In this document: piece after piece, positions 16,228 through 25,317 of the stretch
Position numbering within the stretch: position 1 is the first letter of the stretch
Layout of the letters: every line of letters begins with the position of its first letter
From: AP-15 sp963724435
GTDB lineage: Bacteria > Pseudomonadota > Alphaproteobacteria > ATCC43930 > CGMCC-115725
Length of the DNA stretch: 64,000 bases
Reading direction: 5' to 3'
Assembly: GCA_963724435.1 (NCBI GenBank)
Contig: CAVRUN010000018.1
Span: forward strand, 30,319 to 94,318
Translations under genes and position numbers: made by a program
Notes under the pieces: generated by a model
The model's input: the letters and a program-made list of their open reading frames with translations, nothing else
Told to the model about the DNA's origin: nothing
The model's database searches: none

Positions 16228-18027
16228 ATGTTCAAAAAGCCGCCGATCCTAGAAGAGGGTGCGCAGACAGCTGCCCTGGTGTGGCGTCTGGCGCGCGACT
16301 TCATGCGCCCGCACGCCGGCAGAATTGCGATCGCATTTCTGCTGATGGGCGCTGCCGCCGGCAGTACCGCGTTACGCGCTTGGCTGATGCAGCCCGTGCT
16401 GGACCGCGTTTTTGTCGGTCGCGACGCTTCGTGGCTGCTGCCGATCGCTGGCGGCGCGCTCGCTATCGCGCTGATCAAAGGCATCGCCGATTACGGCGAA
16501 GCCGTGATGATGAATCTCGTCGGCCAACGCGTGATCGCCGATGTGCAGATTGCGCTCTTCGGCCGGTTGATGCGAGCCGATCTCGCTTATTTCCACGCCC
16601 ACCCGAGCGGCACGCTGATCTCGCGGTTTACCAGCGACGCCGCGCTGTTGCGCAATGCCGCCGCGAACATCCTCGCGGCAATAGGCAAGGACGTGCTGAC
16701 CGTCATCTTCCTGGTCGGGCTGATGTTCTACCAAGATTGGCTGTTGGCGCTCGCCTCGTTCTTTATATTTCCGGTGGCGATCCATCCGATCGTCGGCATC
16801 GGCCGGCGCATGCGGCGCGTCACCGCAAATACTCAAACCGAAGTCGGCCAATTGACGACGTTACTGACCCAGACCTTTCAGGGCGCGCGCTTGGTCAAGG
16901 CGTACGGCATGGAGGCGTATGAGGAAGGCCGCGCCGCCGCGCTGTTTGAGCGCGTCTTCAGACTGATCGACCGGGCGACGCGCACCCGCGCCCGCGCCTC
17001 GCCGCTGATGGAGACCTTGGGCGGCGCTGCGATTGCGATCGTTATTCTCTACGGCGGGCACCAGGTTATCGGCGGCGTCCGCACCCCCGGGGCGTTCTTC
17101 TCCTTTATCACGGCGCTGCTGTTGGCCTATCAGCCCCTCAAGAGCCTGGCCAATCTCAACGCCTCGCTGCAAGAAGGCTTGGCCGCGGCGCAGAGAATCT
17201 TCCAGGTATTCGATATCGAGCCAACCATCCGCGACGAGCGGGGCGCCCGGCCGCTGGATATCGCCGGCGGCGAAATTCGCTTCGACCATGTGCGCTTTGG
17301 CTACGCACCCGGGGCCGTCGCCCTCGACGATATTTCGCTGACCATCCCGGCGGGACGAACGGTTGCTCTGGTCGGCGCTTCGGGCGCCGGCAAGTCGACG
17401 ATTCTCAATCTCATTCCGCGCTTTTTTGACGTCGAAGAAGGCAGTATCGCAGTCGACGGGCAGGACATCCGCGCGGTCACCTTGGCATCGCTGCGCGCCG
17501 CGATCGCGATCGTGTCGCAAGAGGTGACGTTGTTCGACGACACCTTGCGCGCCAATATCGCCTATGGCCGATTTGGAGCGTCGACGGCGGACATTGAGGC
17601 AGCCGCCCGAGCCGCTGGTATCGAGGGCTTTATCCGAGAATTGCGCGACGGCTATGACACCCAGGTCGGCGAGCGCGGGGTGCGGCTGTCAGGCGGTCAG
17701 CGTCAGCGGATTGCGATCGCTCGCGCAATGCTCAAGGACGCGCCGATCCTGCTGCTCGACGAGGCGACCTCGGCGCTCGACAGCGAGTCGGAGCGGCAAG
17801 TGCAATCTGCCTTGCGCACCCTGATCCGGGGGCGCACGACATTGGTTATCGCCCATCGCCTCTCGACGGTGCAGGGCGCCGACCTGATTTGCGTGATCGA
17901 TCGCGGGCGTCTTGTGGAAAGTGGGCGACATACTGAACTGCTCGCCCGCAATGGGTATTACGCGCGGCTTTACGCGATGCAGTTCGCCGATGACCGCGAT
18001 CTCGTCACCGCCGGTTCGGCATCATAG
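16228..18027 (+). CDS. msbA: Lipid A / lipid ABC exporter, MsbA type
   Basis: A 599-residue half-transporter: six transmembrane helices in residues ~20-310, then an ATPase domain with Walker A GASGAGKST (~382), signature LSGGQRQRIAIARAM (~487) and Walker B ILLLDEATSALD (~506). It flips lipid A-core or another lipid across the inner membrane. The assignment as MsbA rests on its position at the head of a lipid A operon (acyltransferase, waaA, lpxK, lpxL-like), all overlapping or nearly so. ATG 16228 follows GGCGGGGATCC. Alternative: a multidrug-type exporter of the same family. Confidence 0.9.
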   Translation: MFKKPPILEEGAQTAALVWRLARDFMRPHAGRIAIAFLLMGAAAGSTALRAWLMQPVLDRVFVGRDASWLLPIAGGALAIALIKGIADYGEAVMMNLVGQRVIADVQIALFGRLMRADLAYFHAHPSGTLISRFTSDAALLRNAAANILAAIGKDVLTVIFLVGLMFYQDWLLALASFFIFPVAIHPIVGIGRRMRRVTANTQTEVGQLTTLLTQTFQGARLVKAYGMEAYEEGRAAALFERVFRLIDRATRTRARASPLMETLGGAAIAIVILYGGHQVIGGVRTPGAFFSFITALLLAYQPLKSLANLNASLQEGLAAAQRIFQVFDIEPTIRDERGARPLDIAGGEIRFDHVRFGYAPGAVALDDISLTIPAGRTVALVGASGAGKSTILNLIPRFFDVEEGSIAVDGQDIRAVTLASLRAAIAIVSQEVTLFDDTLRANIAYGRFGASTADIEAAARAAGIEGFIRELRDGYDTQVGERGVRLSGGQRQRIAIARAMLKDAPILLLDEATSALDSESERQVQSALRTLIRGRTTLVIAHRLSTVQGADLICVIDRGRLVESGRHTELLARNGYYARLYAMQFADDRDLVTAGSAS

Positions 18028-18031
18028 CCGC

Positions 18032-18838
18032 GTGGCGTCGCGGTCGACCGCTCCCCGCCTGTGGCGTCGTTTGCTGCGCAATCCGCGGGTGCGAAGGGCC
18101 GCGTGCTGGGCGATCCATTGTTATATTCGACTTGTCTATCGGACCAATCGATGGACCGTCGAGGACGAAGAATTTCCGCGGCGGCTGCTTGCCACCGGCC
18201 AGCCGTTTATCGGCGCCTTTTGGCACGGGCGCATGATGATGATTCCTTTGGGTTGGCGGCGGATGGCGCGCATGCACATGCTGATCTCGGCCCATCGTGA
18301 TGGCCGGATCATCGCCGACGCGGTCGCCTATTTTGGGATCGATGCGATTGCCGGTTCGACGCGGCGAGGCGGCTCGGCGGCGCTGCGCACGATGCTGAAA
18401 CGGCTGAAGGAAGGGGATTGCATTGCGATTACGCCAGACGGACCGCGCGGCCCAGCAATGAGCGCCAGCGCCGGCATCGTCAATGTCGCGCGGCTGGCGC
18501 AGGTGCCGATCGTGCCGATCACTTATGCGACCAGTCGACGCCATATTGCCGCAACCTGGGACCGGTTTCACATCGCCCTGCCATTCGGCCGCGGCGTGTT
18601 CTTGTGGGGCGAGCCGATCGAGATCGCTGCGGAGCTCGATGAATGCGGGCTTGAAAGCGCACGGCGGCTCGTAGAACAGCGCATGAGCGAGATGATGCGC
18701 GAAGCCGATCGCCGGGTCGGCCACCCGGTCCCGCTGCTAGCGGCCGCCGAGCTGATGCCGCTGTCCAGCCGGGAAGTGGTCGCGGGTGCGTCCGGATCCG
18801 CTTCGGAAAATTCGCCCAAACCGGCAGCGGCTCCGTGA
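18032..18838 (+). CDS. Lysophospholipid acyltransferase-family protein (DUF374)
   Basis: A 268-residue protein of the DUF374 branch of the acyltransferase superfamily. The N terminus is basic with a membrane-associated helix, followed by FWHGRMMMIPL, which places the active-site His, and ITPDGPRGP, the second conserved block. Members accompany Kdo transferase genes in alphaproteobacteria and probably acylate lipid A or a precursor. GTG 18032 is the first start after the msbA stop; ATG 17990, overlapping msbA, is an alternative, and neither has a clear RBS. The stop shares GTGA with the waaA start. Its C-terminal 30 residues are a Ser/Ala/Pro-rich tail. Confidence 0.85.
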   Translation: MASRSTAPRLWRRLLRNPRVRRAACWAIHCYIRLVYRTNRWTVEDEEFPRRLLATGQPFIGAFWHGRMMMIPLGWRRMARMHMLISAHRDGRIIADAVAYFGIDAIAGSTRRGGSAALRTMLKRLKEGDCIAITPDGPRGPAMSASAGIVNVARLAQVPIVPITYATSRRHIAATWDRFHIALPFGRGVFLWGEPIEIAAELDECGLESARRLVEQRMSEMMREADRRVGHPVPLLAAAELMPLSSREVVAGASGSASENSPKPAAAP

Positions 18839-20178
18839 TCTTGCCGTTTGTTTATCGCGCGCTGACCCGACCGCTGCCGCCGCTGGTCACGCTGTACCTG
18901 CAACGGCGGTGCCGGCGCGGCAAGGAAGACCGGCTCCGGTTGGCGGAACGGCGCGGGATCGCGAACGACGCCCGCCCCGCAGGGCCGCTGATCTGGATCC
19001 ATGGCGCCAGCGTCGGCGAGGCGACAGCGGTGCTGCAGCTGATCGACCGGTTGCTCCAGACGCGTCCCGAACTCGAGATACTGGTGACAACGGGCACCGT
19101 CGCCTCGGCGCGACTTTTAGAGAAGCGACTGCCGGCGCGCGCCCGCCACCAATTCGTGCCAATCGATTTGCCGGGTTGGGTCCAGCGTTTTCTCGACCAT
19201 TGGCGGCCGGATATGGCGCTTTGGGTCGAATCGGAACTGTGGCCCAACCTGGTGCTAACGACGCACGCCCGCGGCACTCCGATGATGTTGATCAACGCCC
19301 GTTTGTCGGCGCGCTCATTCCGGCGTTGGCAAAAATGGCCCGGGCTGATTCGGCCGATCCTGGGTGCGTTTGCGCAGTGTCTGGCGCAGGATGCTGAGCA
19401 GGCTCGCCGCCTCTGCCGGCTGGGCGCCGAAAACGTGGTTGCCATCGGCGATCTGAAGGCGGCAGGGCACCGGCTGCCGGTCGACCAGGCGCAATTGCAG
19501 CGATTGAAGCGAGAAATCGGCCAGCGTCCGCTGTGGCTCGCAGCCAGCACCCATCAAGACGAGGAGGAGGCCGCCGCCGAAGTCCACGCGACACTTGCCG
19601 CGAAACATCCAGGTCTTTTGACGATCATCGCGCCGCGCCACCCGGTCCGCGGCGACGCCGTTGCGGCGATGCTGGCTCGGAGCGGGTTGCGGGTCGCGCG
19701 ACGCGGTCATGGCGAGCCGATCACGCCGGAAACTGATATCTATCTCGCCGATACCATGGGTGAACTCGGATTGTTCTACCGTCTCGCCGACATCGCCTTT
19801 GTCGGTGGTTCGATCGCGCGCAGCGGGGGTCACAACCCTTTCGAGGCCGCTCGGCTCGACTGTGCGATCCTTCACGGACCCGATATGAGCAATTGCGCCG
19901 CGATGGCAGGGGCCTTGGCCGGAGCCGGGGCAGCGCAGATGGTAGATGATGCCGAAGAACTCGGAACTGCGGTATCGCTGCTGCTGTCCGATCCCCGGCT
20001 GTGCGCCGCCCGCCGGGCCGCGGCAATGCGCGTTGCGGCGCAGGGAGAAACAATTCTTGATGCCGTTCTGGCGCGGCTGGCGCTTTGGCTCGACCGGATC
20101 GCGCCGCAGCGGAGCGCGTCACCGCAGGGCGATTTGATTGCGGCTAAGGAGCGGGCGCCGCACATCGTGCGCGCATGA
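18835..20178 (+). CDS. waaA: 3-deoxy-D-manno-octulosonic acid (Kdo) transferase
   Basis: Transfers Kdo from CMP-Kdo to lipid IVA at the inner face of the inner membrane. The 447 residues include an N-terminal membrane anchor, the catalytic Glu62 in HGASVGEA, the segment ELWPNL, and the CMP-Kdo-binding region APRHPVRGD and VGGSIARSGGHNPFEAA. Length is slightly above the usual 420-430. It starts with GTG at 18835, inside the GTGA overlap with the acyltransferase stop, and its own stop overlaps lpxK by 4 bp. These overlaps imply coupled translation across the lipid A operon. Whether it adds one or two Kdo units cannot be told. Confidence 0.95.
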   Translation: MILPFVYRALTRPLPPLVTLYLQRRCRRGKEDRLRLAERRGIANDARPAGPLIWIHGASVGEATAVLQLIDRLLQTRPELEILVTTGTVASARLLEKRLPARARHQFVPIDLPGWVQRFLDHWRPDMALWVESELWPNLVLTTHARGTPMMLINARLSARSFRRWQKWPGLIRPILGAFAQCLAQDAEQARRLCRLGAENVVAIGDLKAAGHRLPVDQAQLQRLKREIGQRPLWLAASTHQDEEEAAAEVHATLAAKHPGLLTIIAPRHPVRGDAVAAMLARSGLRVARRGHGEPITPETDIYLADTMGELGLFYRLADIAFVGGSIARSGGHNPFEAARLDCAILHGPDMSNCAAMAGALAGAGAAQMVDDAEELGTAVSLLLSDPRLCAARRAAAMRVAAQGETILDAVLARLALWLDRIAPQRSASPQGDLIAAKERAPHIVRA

Positions 20179-21197
20179 TCCGCGTCGCCCCTGATTTTTG
20201 GGCAAGGGAACCGGGGCTCGCCGCCGATCTGCTGCTGCCCTTTGCCGCGGCCTGGAACGCCGCCGGGAGGCTCCGCCGAGCGTTGGCGCACCCCTATTGC
20301 GCCCCGGTGCCGATCATTTGCGTCGGCAATCTGGTCGCAGGCGGCGCGGGCAAGACACCGGTGACATTGGCGCTCGCCGCTTGGTTCACCGGACGAGGCG
20401 TCGCTGTGCATGTCGTCACGCGCGGCTATGGCGGGCGGCTTGCCGGTCCGTGCCGAGTCGACCCCTTCCGGCACAATTGCGAGGAGGTCGGTGACGAGGC
20501 GGTACTGCTCGCCGCTCGAGCGCCGACATGGATCGCGCGGCACCGTGCCGCCGGGATCGCTGCAGCCGCGGTAGAAGGGGCCAAGATCGTCCTGCTCGAT
20601 GATGGTTTTCAAAATCCGACGATCCGCAAGACGCTGTCGCTGGTTGTGGTCGATGCCGGTTATGGGTTCGGCAATGGTCGGGTAATGCCGGCGGGTCCGC
20701 TGCGCGAGAATCTGGAGCGCGGTCTCGACCGCGCCGATGCGTTGGTTTTGCTCGCCACGGAGGGAGAGGAGCGCTCGGCGTCCCTGGCACAGATAAACGG
20801 ACAGCGGCCGGTCGTGCCTGCGATCTTGGCGCCGGTTGCGGGTGAGCGGTTAGCCGATCAGCGGGTACTGGCATTTGCCGGTATTGGACGGCCGGCAAAA
20901 TTTTTTGCAACCTTGCGCGCCCTTGGCGCTGAAATTGTCGGTGAGCGCAGCTATCCCGACCATCACGCCTTCAGCGAAAGCGATATCGCAGCGCTGCGGC
21001 GGGCGGCCCGCGGCGCTCGCGCGCGACTGGTAACGACCGCAAAGGATTTTGTGCGCCTACCGGCCGCAACGCGCGCCGATATTGAGGTGCTCGAGGTGGA
21101 GGTCTGCTGGCCTGACCCCGATGCCTTGGCTGGGCTTCTCGCTCCGCTCGTGCTATCCGCCCGCGGAAATGCCAACCCGGAGCAAGCAATCCCCTGA
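20175..21197 (+). CDS. lpxK: Tetraacyldisaccharide 4'-kinase
   Basis: Phosphorylates the 4' position of the tetraacyl disaccharide to give lipid IVA, at the inner membrane. The 340-residue protein has the family P-loop GNLVAGGAGKTP (51-62), the VTRGYGG segment (about 81-87) and LLDDGFQNPTI (about 137-147), which are the standard LpxK signatures. ATG 20175 lies in the ATGA overlap with the waaA stop. The C-terminal 29 bp overlap the start of the downstream lauroyltransferase-like gene. Last committed kinase step before Kdo addition, consistent with its neighbours. Confidence 0.95.
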   Translation: MIRVAPDFWAREPGLAADLLLPFAAAWNAAGRLRRALAHPYCAPVPIICVGNLVAGGAGKTPVTLALAAWFTGRGVAVHVVTRGYGGRLAGPCRVDPFRHNCEEVGDEAVLLAARAPTWIARHRAAGIAAAAVEGAKIVLLDDGFQNPTIRKTLSLVVVDAGYGFGNGRVMPAGPLRENLERGLDRADALVLLATEGEERSASLAQINGQRPVVPAILAPVAGERLADQRVLAFAGIGRPAKFFATLRALGAEIVGERSYPDHHAFSESDIAALRRAARGARARLVTTAKDFVRLPAATRADIEVLEVEVCWPDPDALAGLLAPLVLSARGNANPEQAIP

Positions 21198-22086
21198 CCC
21201 CATCCGAATTTCGGATCGCATCGAGTGGTCGAGTGCGGCTCTGTTATTTGGCGTCTTGCGATTGCTGCCGATCGAATGGGCATCCGCGTTCGGCGGCGCC
21301 GTGGCGCGAGGCATAGGGCCATTCCTCGGCATCTCAAAGCGCGCCCGGACCAATCTGCGACGAGCCTTTCCCAATCTGCCCGAACGCGAGATCGAGCGGA
21401 TCGTCGGCGGGATGTGGGATAATCTCGGCCGCGTCGCTGCCGAATACCCGCATCTGCCCGACATCCGTGTTTTTGCCCCTGGCGGTCGCGTCGAGACATA
21501 CGGCATCGAGCACATGGACAATGCCGTCGCCGCCGGGCGGGGGATGATCATCTTTTCCGGCCATATGGGAAATTGGGAAATCGGGGCGATCGCCGCAGTT
21601 CAGTATGGGTTTACCGCGGCGCAGAGTTACAATGTCACGCAGATCTATCGGGCGCCAAACAACCCGCTGATCGACCGGCTGATCGCGAAGTTTCGCGGCG
21701 ATCGTGGCGAGTATATTCCCAAGGGCGTAACAGCGGCGCGGCGCGCTTATGCGGCGCTCTATCGCGGCGAGCATTTGACGATGCTGGCCGATCAGAAGTT
21801 GAACGAGGGCATTCCCGTCCCGTTCTTTGGCCGCCCAGCGATGACCGCCACGGCGCTTGCGCTGCTTGCGCTGCATTTCGACTGCGATGTGCTGCCGGCG
21901 CGGGTCGAGCGACTGCGGGGTGCGCATTTTCGTCTGACGGTCTTCCCGCCTGTGCCGTTACCCCGCAGCGGAAATCAAAATGACGATGTTGCGGTGCTGA
22001 CGGCCAATGTCACAGCAATTCTCGAATCCTGGATTCGTGAGCGGCCGGAAGAATGGCTGTGGGTTCATCGCCGCTGGCCCGATTAG
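21169..22086 (+). CDS. Lipid A biosynthesis acyltransferase, LpxL/HtrB family
   Basis: A 305-residue inner-membrane acyltransferase adding a secondary acyl chain to Kdo-lipid A. The catalytic motif is SGHMGNWE (HxxxxE type, about 125-132). Downstream blocks DQKLNEGIPVPFFGR and the C-terminal EEWLWVHRRW are typical of LpxL/HtrB. The start ATG 21169 (MPTRSKQSPDPIR) has GCGGAA upstream and lies inside the end of lpxK; the earlier in-frame start at 21049 reads antifamily sequence. It closes the lipid A operon. Specific chain (C12, C14, very long chain) cannot be inferred. Confidence 0.93.
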   Translation: MPTRSKQSPDPIRISDRIEWSSAALLFGVLRLLPIEWASAFGGAVARGIGPFLGISKRARTNLRRAFPNLPEREIERIVGGMWDNLGRVAAEYPHLPDIRVFAPGGRVETYGIEHMDNAVAAGRGMIIFSGHMGNWEIGAIAAVQYGFTAAQSYNVTQIYRAPNNPLIDRLIAKFRGDRGEYIPKGVTAARRAYAALYRGEHLTMLADQKLNEGIPVPFFGRPAMTATALALLALHFDCDVLPARVERLRGAHFRLTVFPPVPLPRSGNQNDDVAVLTANVTAILESWIRERPEEWLWVHRRWPD

Positions 22087-22289
22087 CAAAGGAGTCGTTG
22101 CTGGCTGAACCGATAGGTTACTCGTTTTCGTGCACCGCACAACCGTAGCGCATTGCTCGATCATAAAAACGTCTGTTGCGTTCGACTTTTTTTTGTGCAG
22201 CATTTTTGGGGCGCACTGTCTTAATCAAGCCGTCACCTTTAGACGGGACCGACGAGCTCTGAAGATCGGATCGAAGCGGAGGGACAATC

Positions 22290-23027
22290 ATGGACATGAC
22301 ACGCCGCGCAATAGCCGAGTTTTTCGGCACGCTTTGGCTGGTATTCGGAGGTTGCGGAACGGCCCTGTTCGCCGCCGCCTTTCCGTCTCTCGGAGTCGGC
22401 TTTCTCGGTGTGGCGTTTGCCTTCGGCCTGACGCTGCTGACGATGGCTTATGCTGTCGGACACATCTCTGGTGGCCACTTCAATCCGGCGGTTACCATCG
22501 GGCTGTGGGCCGGCGGACGGTTCAAGAGCGCCGACGTGCTGCCGTACATCATCGCCCAAGTAATCGGGGCGATCATCGCCGCCGCGATCCTTCATTTCAT
22601 CGCGTCGGGGAAGCCAGGCTGGGTCGCGGACGGCTTCGCCTCCAACGGCTATGGCGATTTGAGCCCGGGCAAATACGGATTGAGCGCCTGCTTTGTGACC
22701 GAGATCGTGGCAACCTTCTTTTTTCTGTTCGTGATTATCGGCTCGACCTCAAAAGGAGCAGCTGTCGGCTTTGCCGGTATCCCAATCGGCCTGTGCTTAA
22801 CACTGATCCATCTAATTACGATCCCGGTGACCAATACCTCGGTCAACCCAGCGCGCAGCACCGGGCCGGCACTGTTCGCTGGCGGAGCCTATATCGGCCA
22901 GCTATGGCTGTTTTGGCTGGCGCCGATTATCGGCGCGGCTATTGCCGGTTTTTTTACCCGCTGGCTCTATCAGGCTGAGTTGGTCACGGTCGACACGGTT
23001 GTCGTTGAGCAGCAACGGATCGGATAA
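22290..23027 (+). CDS. aqpZ: Aquaporin Z-like water channel
   Basis: A 245-residue, six-helix inner-membrane channel of the MIP family. Both NPA motifs are present: HFNPAVT near residue 64 and SVNPARS near 186, the second with the selectivity-filter Arg. The N terminus MDMTRRAIAEFFGTLWLVFGG and the lack of a glycerol-channel insertion favour water transport. ATG 22290 follows CGGAGGGACAATC. It has its own 200-bp upstream region after the lipid A operon, and converges with the dCache sensor gene 16 bp away. Regulation is not evident. Confidence 0.95.
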   Translation: MDMTRRAIAEFFGTLWLVFGGCGTALFAAAFPSLGVGFLGVAFAFGLTLLTMAYAVGHISGGHFNPAVTIGLWAGGRFKSADVLPYIIAQVIGAIIAAAILHFIASGKPGWVADGFASNGYGDLSPGKYGLSACFVTEIVATFFFLFVIIGSTSKGAAVGFAGIPIGLCLTLIHLITIPVTNTSVNPARSTGPALFAGGAYIGQLWLFWLAPIIGAAIAGFFTRWLYQAELVTVDTVVVEQQRIG

Positions 23028-23043
23028 AGGCCCTGCTGAGGCT

Positions 23044-24288
23044 CTATTCGTCGTCGCGGAAACGCGCCCAAGGAGCGGGCCGCCCCAGCTTGCGGTCGAT
23101 CATGACCACGACCAAGGTGACGAACAGCGGCAGTGCGAACACCAGAAAAGCGATCGAATAGAGCAGCGTTTCGTTACGGATCTCGGCAAAAGGCTTCTCG
23201 ATCTCGTCGACCGGCACCACGATCGCGAGCACCTGATCGTTGCCATATCGGGCCGGGATGTTGACGACACGGCCAATGTAACTCCGGCCCGCGACATTGT
23301 AGATACGCGTGCCCGCCATCGGCTGATCCCGGTAAGCCGCGACCAGACCGCTGATAACCGGATCGTTCAGGTCGGCGATCTTAGGAAGGGTGGCTCCTGT
23401 CTTTCCCGTGGCTCTGAGCGCGTCGTCGACCCGGGACCCGTCAGGTATAGCCACGACTTCGCCCGCCTTGGTGAAGATGAAGGCTTGGCTGCTTGACGTT
23501 ATCTTTTGCTCGCTGAGAAAATTGGCAAGATCGACAACAGCCAGATCAGCGCCCATTACCCCCGGCGTTGGCCCGCCAAAGCTGCGGCTCAAGGTAAATC
23601 CCGGCTCGCCATTCGATGCAAAGACGTAGAGGTCGCTGTGCTCGACGACATCGGTTGCCTTCGCCCCCGCAAACCATGGACGCTTGCGCGGATCATAGGC
23701 CTTCCCCTGATCACGACGGCCGACCACCGCGCCGTCATCGGCGAGAAAAACCCATCGTACATCGGGCGGGCCCGTGGCGTTGGCGGTCACGATCTCGTTG
23801 GCAAAGACGGCATCGGGCGGCGCTTGTAGTTCTTTGCGAAGCGTGTCGGCCTTGGCGCCCGCGATGTGGGTCGTCATAAAGAAGTCGCCGCTGTCAAACC
23901 CGACGTAAAGCGAAAGGATCTGTGGGTAAGTCCGCAAGGCCCGCAGCATCGTCGCCTTGGTGCTCGCATTATTAGCCAAATCGGGTGCGGTGAACATCGG
24001 CGCCGCCGAGGCGATCCCGACAACTGCATACATCGGGTCGTATAGCAGCCTGATCCGGTCGACGATCTTCTCGTCCGCATACTTCATCAGCCGCTTGGCC
24101 GACGCGATCGCAAGCTCGTTCGATTTTGTCGAATTGTACCAGATGATGCCGCCGGCCAACGCGATGATGATGAACATCAGGAGCGCTGTGATCCCAGCAT
24201 AAGTCGGCCATTGAATCTCTTTGCGGATGCTGCCGCGCTTGGCTGACGCCCTCCGCCGGTGGCGTTGCGGGTCGGTCACAGTCATCAC
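23044..24288 (-). CDS. Orphan membrane-anchored dCache sensor protein without output domain
   Basis: The 414-residue protein has a basic cytoplasmic start (RRRASAKRGSIRKE), TM1 at about 32-53, a periplasmic domain of some 320 residues and TM2 at about 375-398, then only about 15 cytoplasmic residues (RKLGRPAPWARFRDDE). The periplasmic part has double-Cache hallmarks: YVGFDSGDFF, and the ligand-region pattern AYDPRKRPWF. In relatives this module precedes an adenylate/diguanylate cyclase, kinase or chemoreceptor domain; here a stop follows directly and no output domain lies downstream (aqpZ converges). It may signal through a partner protein or be a truncated cyclase. Ligand unknown. Confidence 0.82.
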   Translation of the reverse strand: MMTVTDPQRHRRRASAKRGSIRKEIQWPTYAGITALLMFIIIALAGGIIWYNSTKSNELAIASAKRLMKYADEKIVDRIRLLYDPMYAVVGIASAAPMFTAPDLANNASTKATMLRALRTYPQILSLYVGFDSGDFFMTTHIAGAKADTLRKELQAPPDAVFANEIVTANATGPPDVRWVFLADDGAVVGRRDQGKAYDPRKRPWFAGAKATDVVEHSDLYVFASNGEPGFTLSRSFGGPTPGVMGADLAVVDLANFLSEQKITSSSQAFIFTKAGEVVAIPDGSRVDDALRATGKTGATLPKIADLNDPVISGLVAAYRDQPMAGTRIYNVAGRSYIGRVVNIPARYGNDQVLAIVVPVDEIEKPFAEIRNETLLYSIAFLVFALPLFVTLVVVMIDRKLGRPAPWARFRDDE

Positions 24289-24382
24289 CCTCTCGCGCGA
24301 GTGCCGGCGTATATATCTGTCAGACGATCATAAGAGGCGCGTCCCGGCGCTGTCCAGCCGAGGGTTAATGTCTCAGCTGCGA

Positions 24383-25309
24383 TCAGGCGGAGGCTTGCGA
24401 AAGGCGATCCGGTGGGGACACGGCGGGGGTGGTGTCGGTTTCTTCAGTGACCTCGACCGCGACGGTCATTCCGAGATGGTCCGACGGAAACCCGGTCCAG
24501 GTGCCGGAAACCGGCACCGCCTGGCGCGGATCGCGCACGACCGCAACCCGGATTAAATCCGCGCTGCCGACAATGCCGTTAGTCGGATCGAATTCGACCC
24601 AACCGGCGCCCGGTAGGTAGACCTCCATCCAAGCGTGGGTCGCGCCGCCACCCACCCGGCTACCGCGGCGCGTTTCGGGAACAATCAGGTAGCCGCTGAC
24701 AAAACGAGCGGCGAGACCCAGCGAGCGGACCGCTTCCATCATCAACACGGCGAAATCACGGCAACTACCGCTGGCCAACTTCAAGGTTTTGATCGGATCC
24801 TGTATCCCGGTTTCTTCGCGCGCCACATAGGTCAGATCGCGCCGGATCGCGTAAGTCATCGCCGCCAGCATCTCGGTCGTATCGCTGCGCCCGTCATGCC
24901 TCAGGAACTGCCGCGCCCATCGGTCAATCTCGTGCTCGGGGTCGAGGTATTGCCGCTCTATCAACCGCAGCAGGTCGGGCATGTCCTCGGCGCCATAACT
25001 GAACGGATAGCGCATCGCATGCTCTTCGATCTGAAAATCGAGCGCATTGCTAGCCGAATGATCGAGCCGAATCATGCTGTCAAAGCCCAATTCCGCCGCG
25101 CGGCCGGCAAACCGCGCAATCGCGACGCAATTGCCGAAGACATCGTGCACCCAGCGCAAATCGGCCGGCTCGGGTGTGATCGTCAAACTGGTCTCGAGCA
25201 GTTTCTGGTCATGGCTGTCGCGCGGGCGCAGCATCATCCGATGCTCGCCAAAGCTGACCGGCTGCTTGTAGCGATAAGTCGTGACGTGACGCACGCGAAT
25301 TACGGACAT
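24383..25309 (-). CDS. Transglutaminase-like protease/ligase-family protein of the ATP-grasp/alpha-E cassette
   Basis: A 308-residue cytoplasmic protein. The N terminus (MSVIRVRHVTTYRYKQPVSF) is the typical beta-rich Bact_transglu_N domain, followed by a transglutaminase core with the full triad: Cys183 (SGSCRDFA), His225 (THAWMEVY) and Asp241 (FDPTNG). Known members are thought to cleave or transfer isopeptide bonds. It is third in a minus-strand run with the circularly permuted ATP-grasp and alpha-E genes (8 bp gap). This gene trio recurs in many bacteria and probably makes and processes a peptide-like bond, but its substrate is not known to me. Confidence 0.93.
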   Translation of the reverse strand: MSVIRVRHVTTYRYKQPVSFGEHRMMLRPRDSHDQKLLETSLTITPEPADLRWVHDVFGNCVAIARFAGRAAELGFDSMIRLDHSASNALDFQIEEHAMRYPFSYGAEDMPDLLRLIERQYLDPEHEIDRWARQFLRHDGRSDTTEMLAAMTYAIRRDLTYVAREETGIQDPIKTLKLASGSCRDFAVLMMEAVRSLGLAARFVSGYLIVPETRRGSRVGGGATHAWMEVYLPGAGWVEFDPTNGIVGSADLIRVAVVRDPRQAVPVSGTWTGFPSDHLGMTVAVEVTEETDTTPAVSPPDRLSQASA

Positions 25310-25317
25310 TGGGCCTG

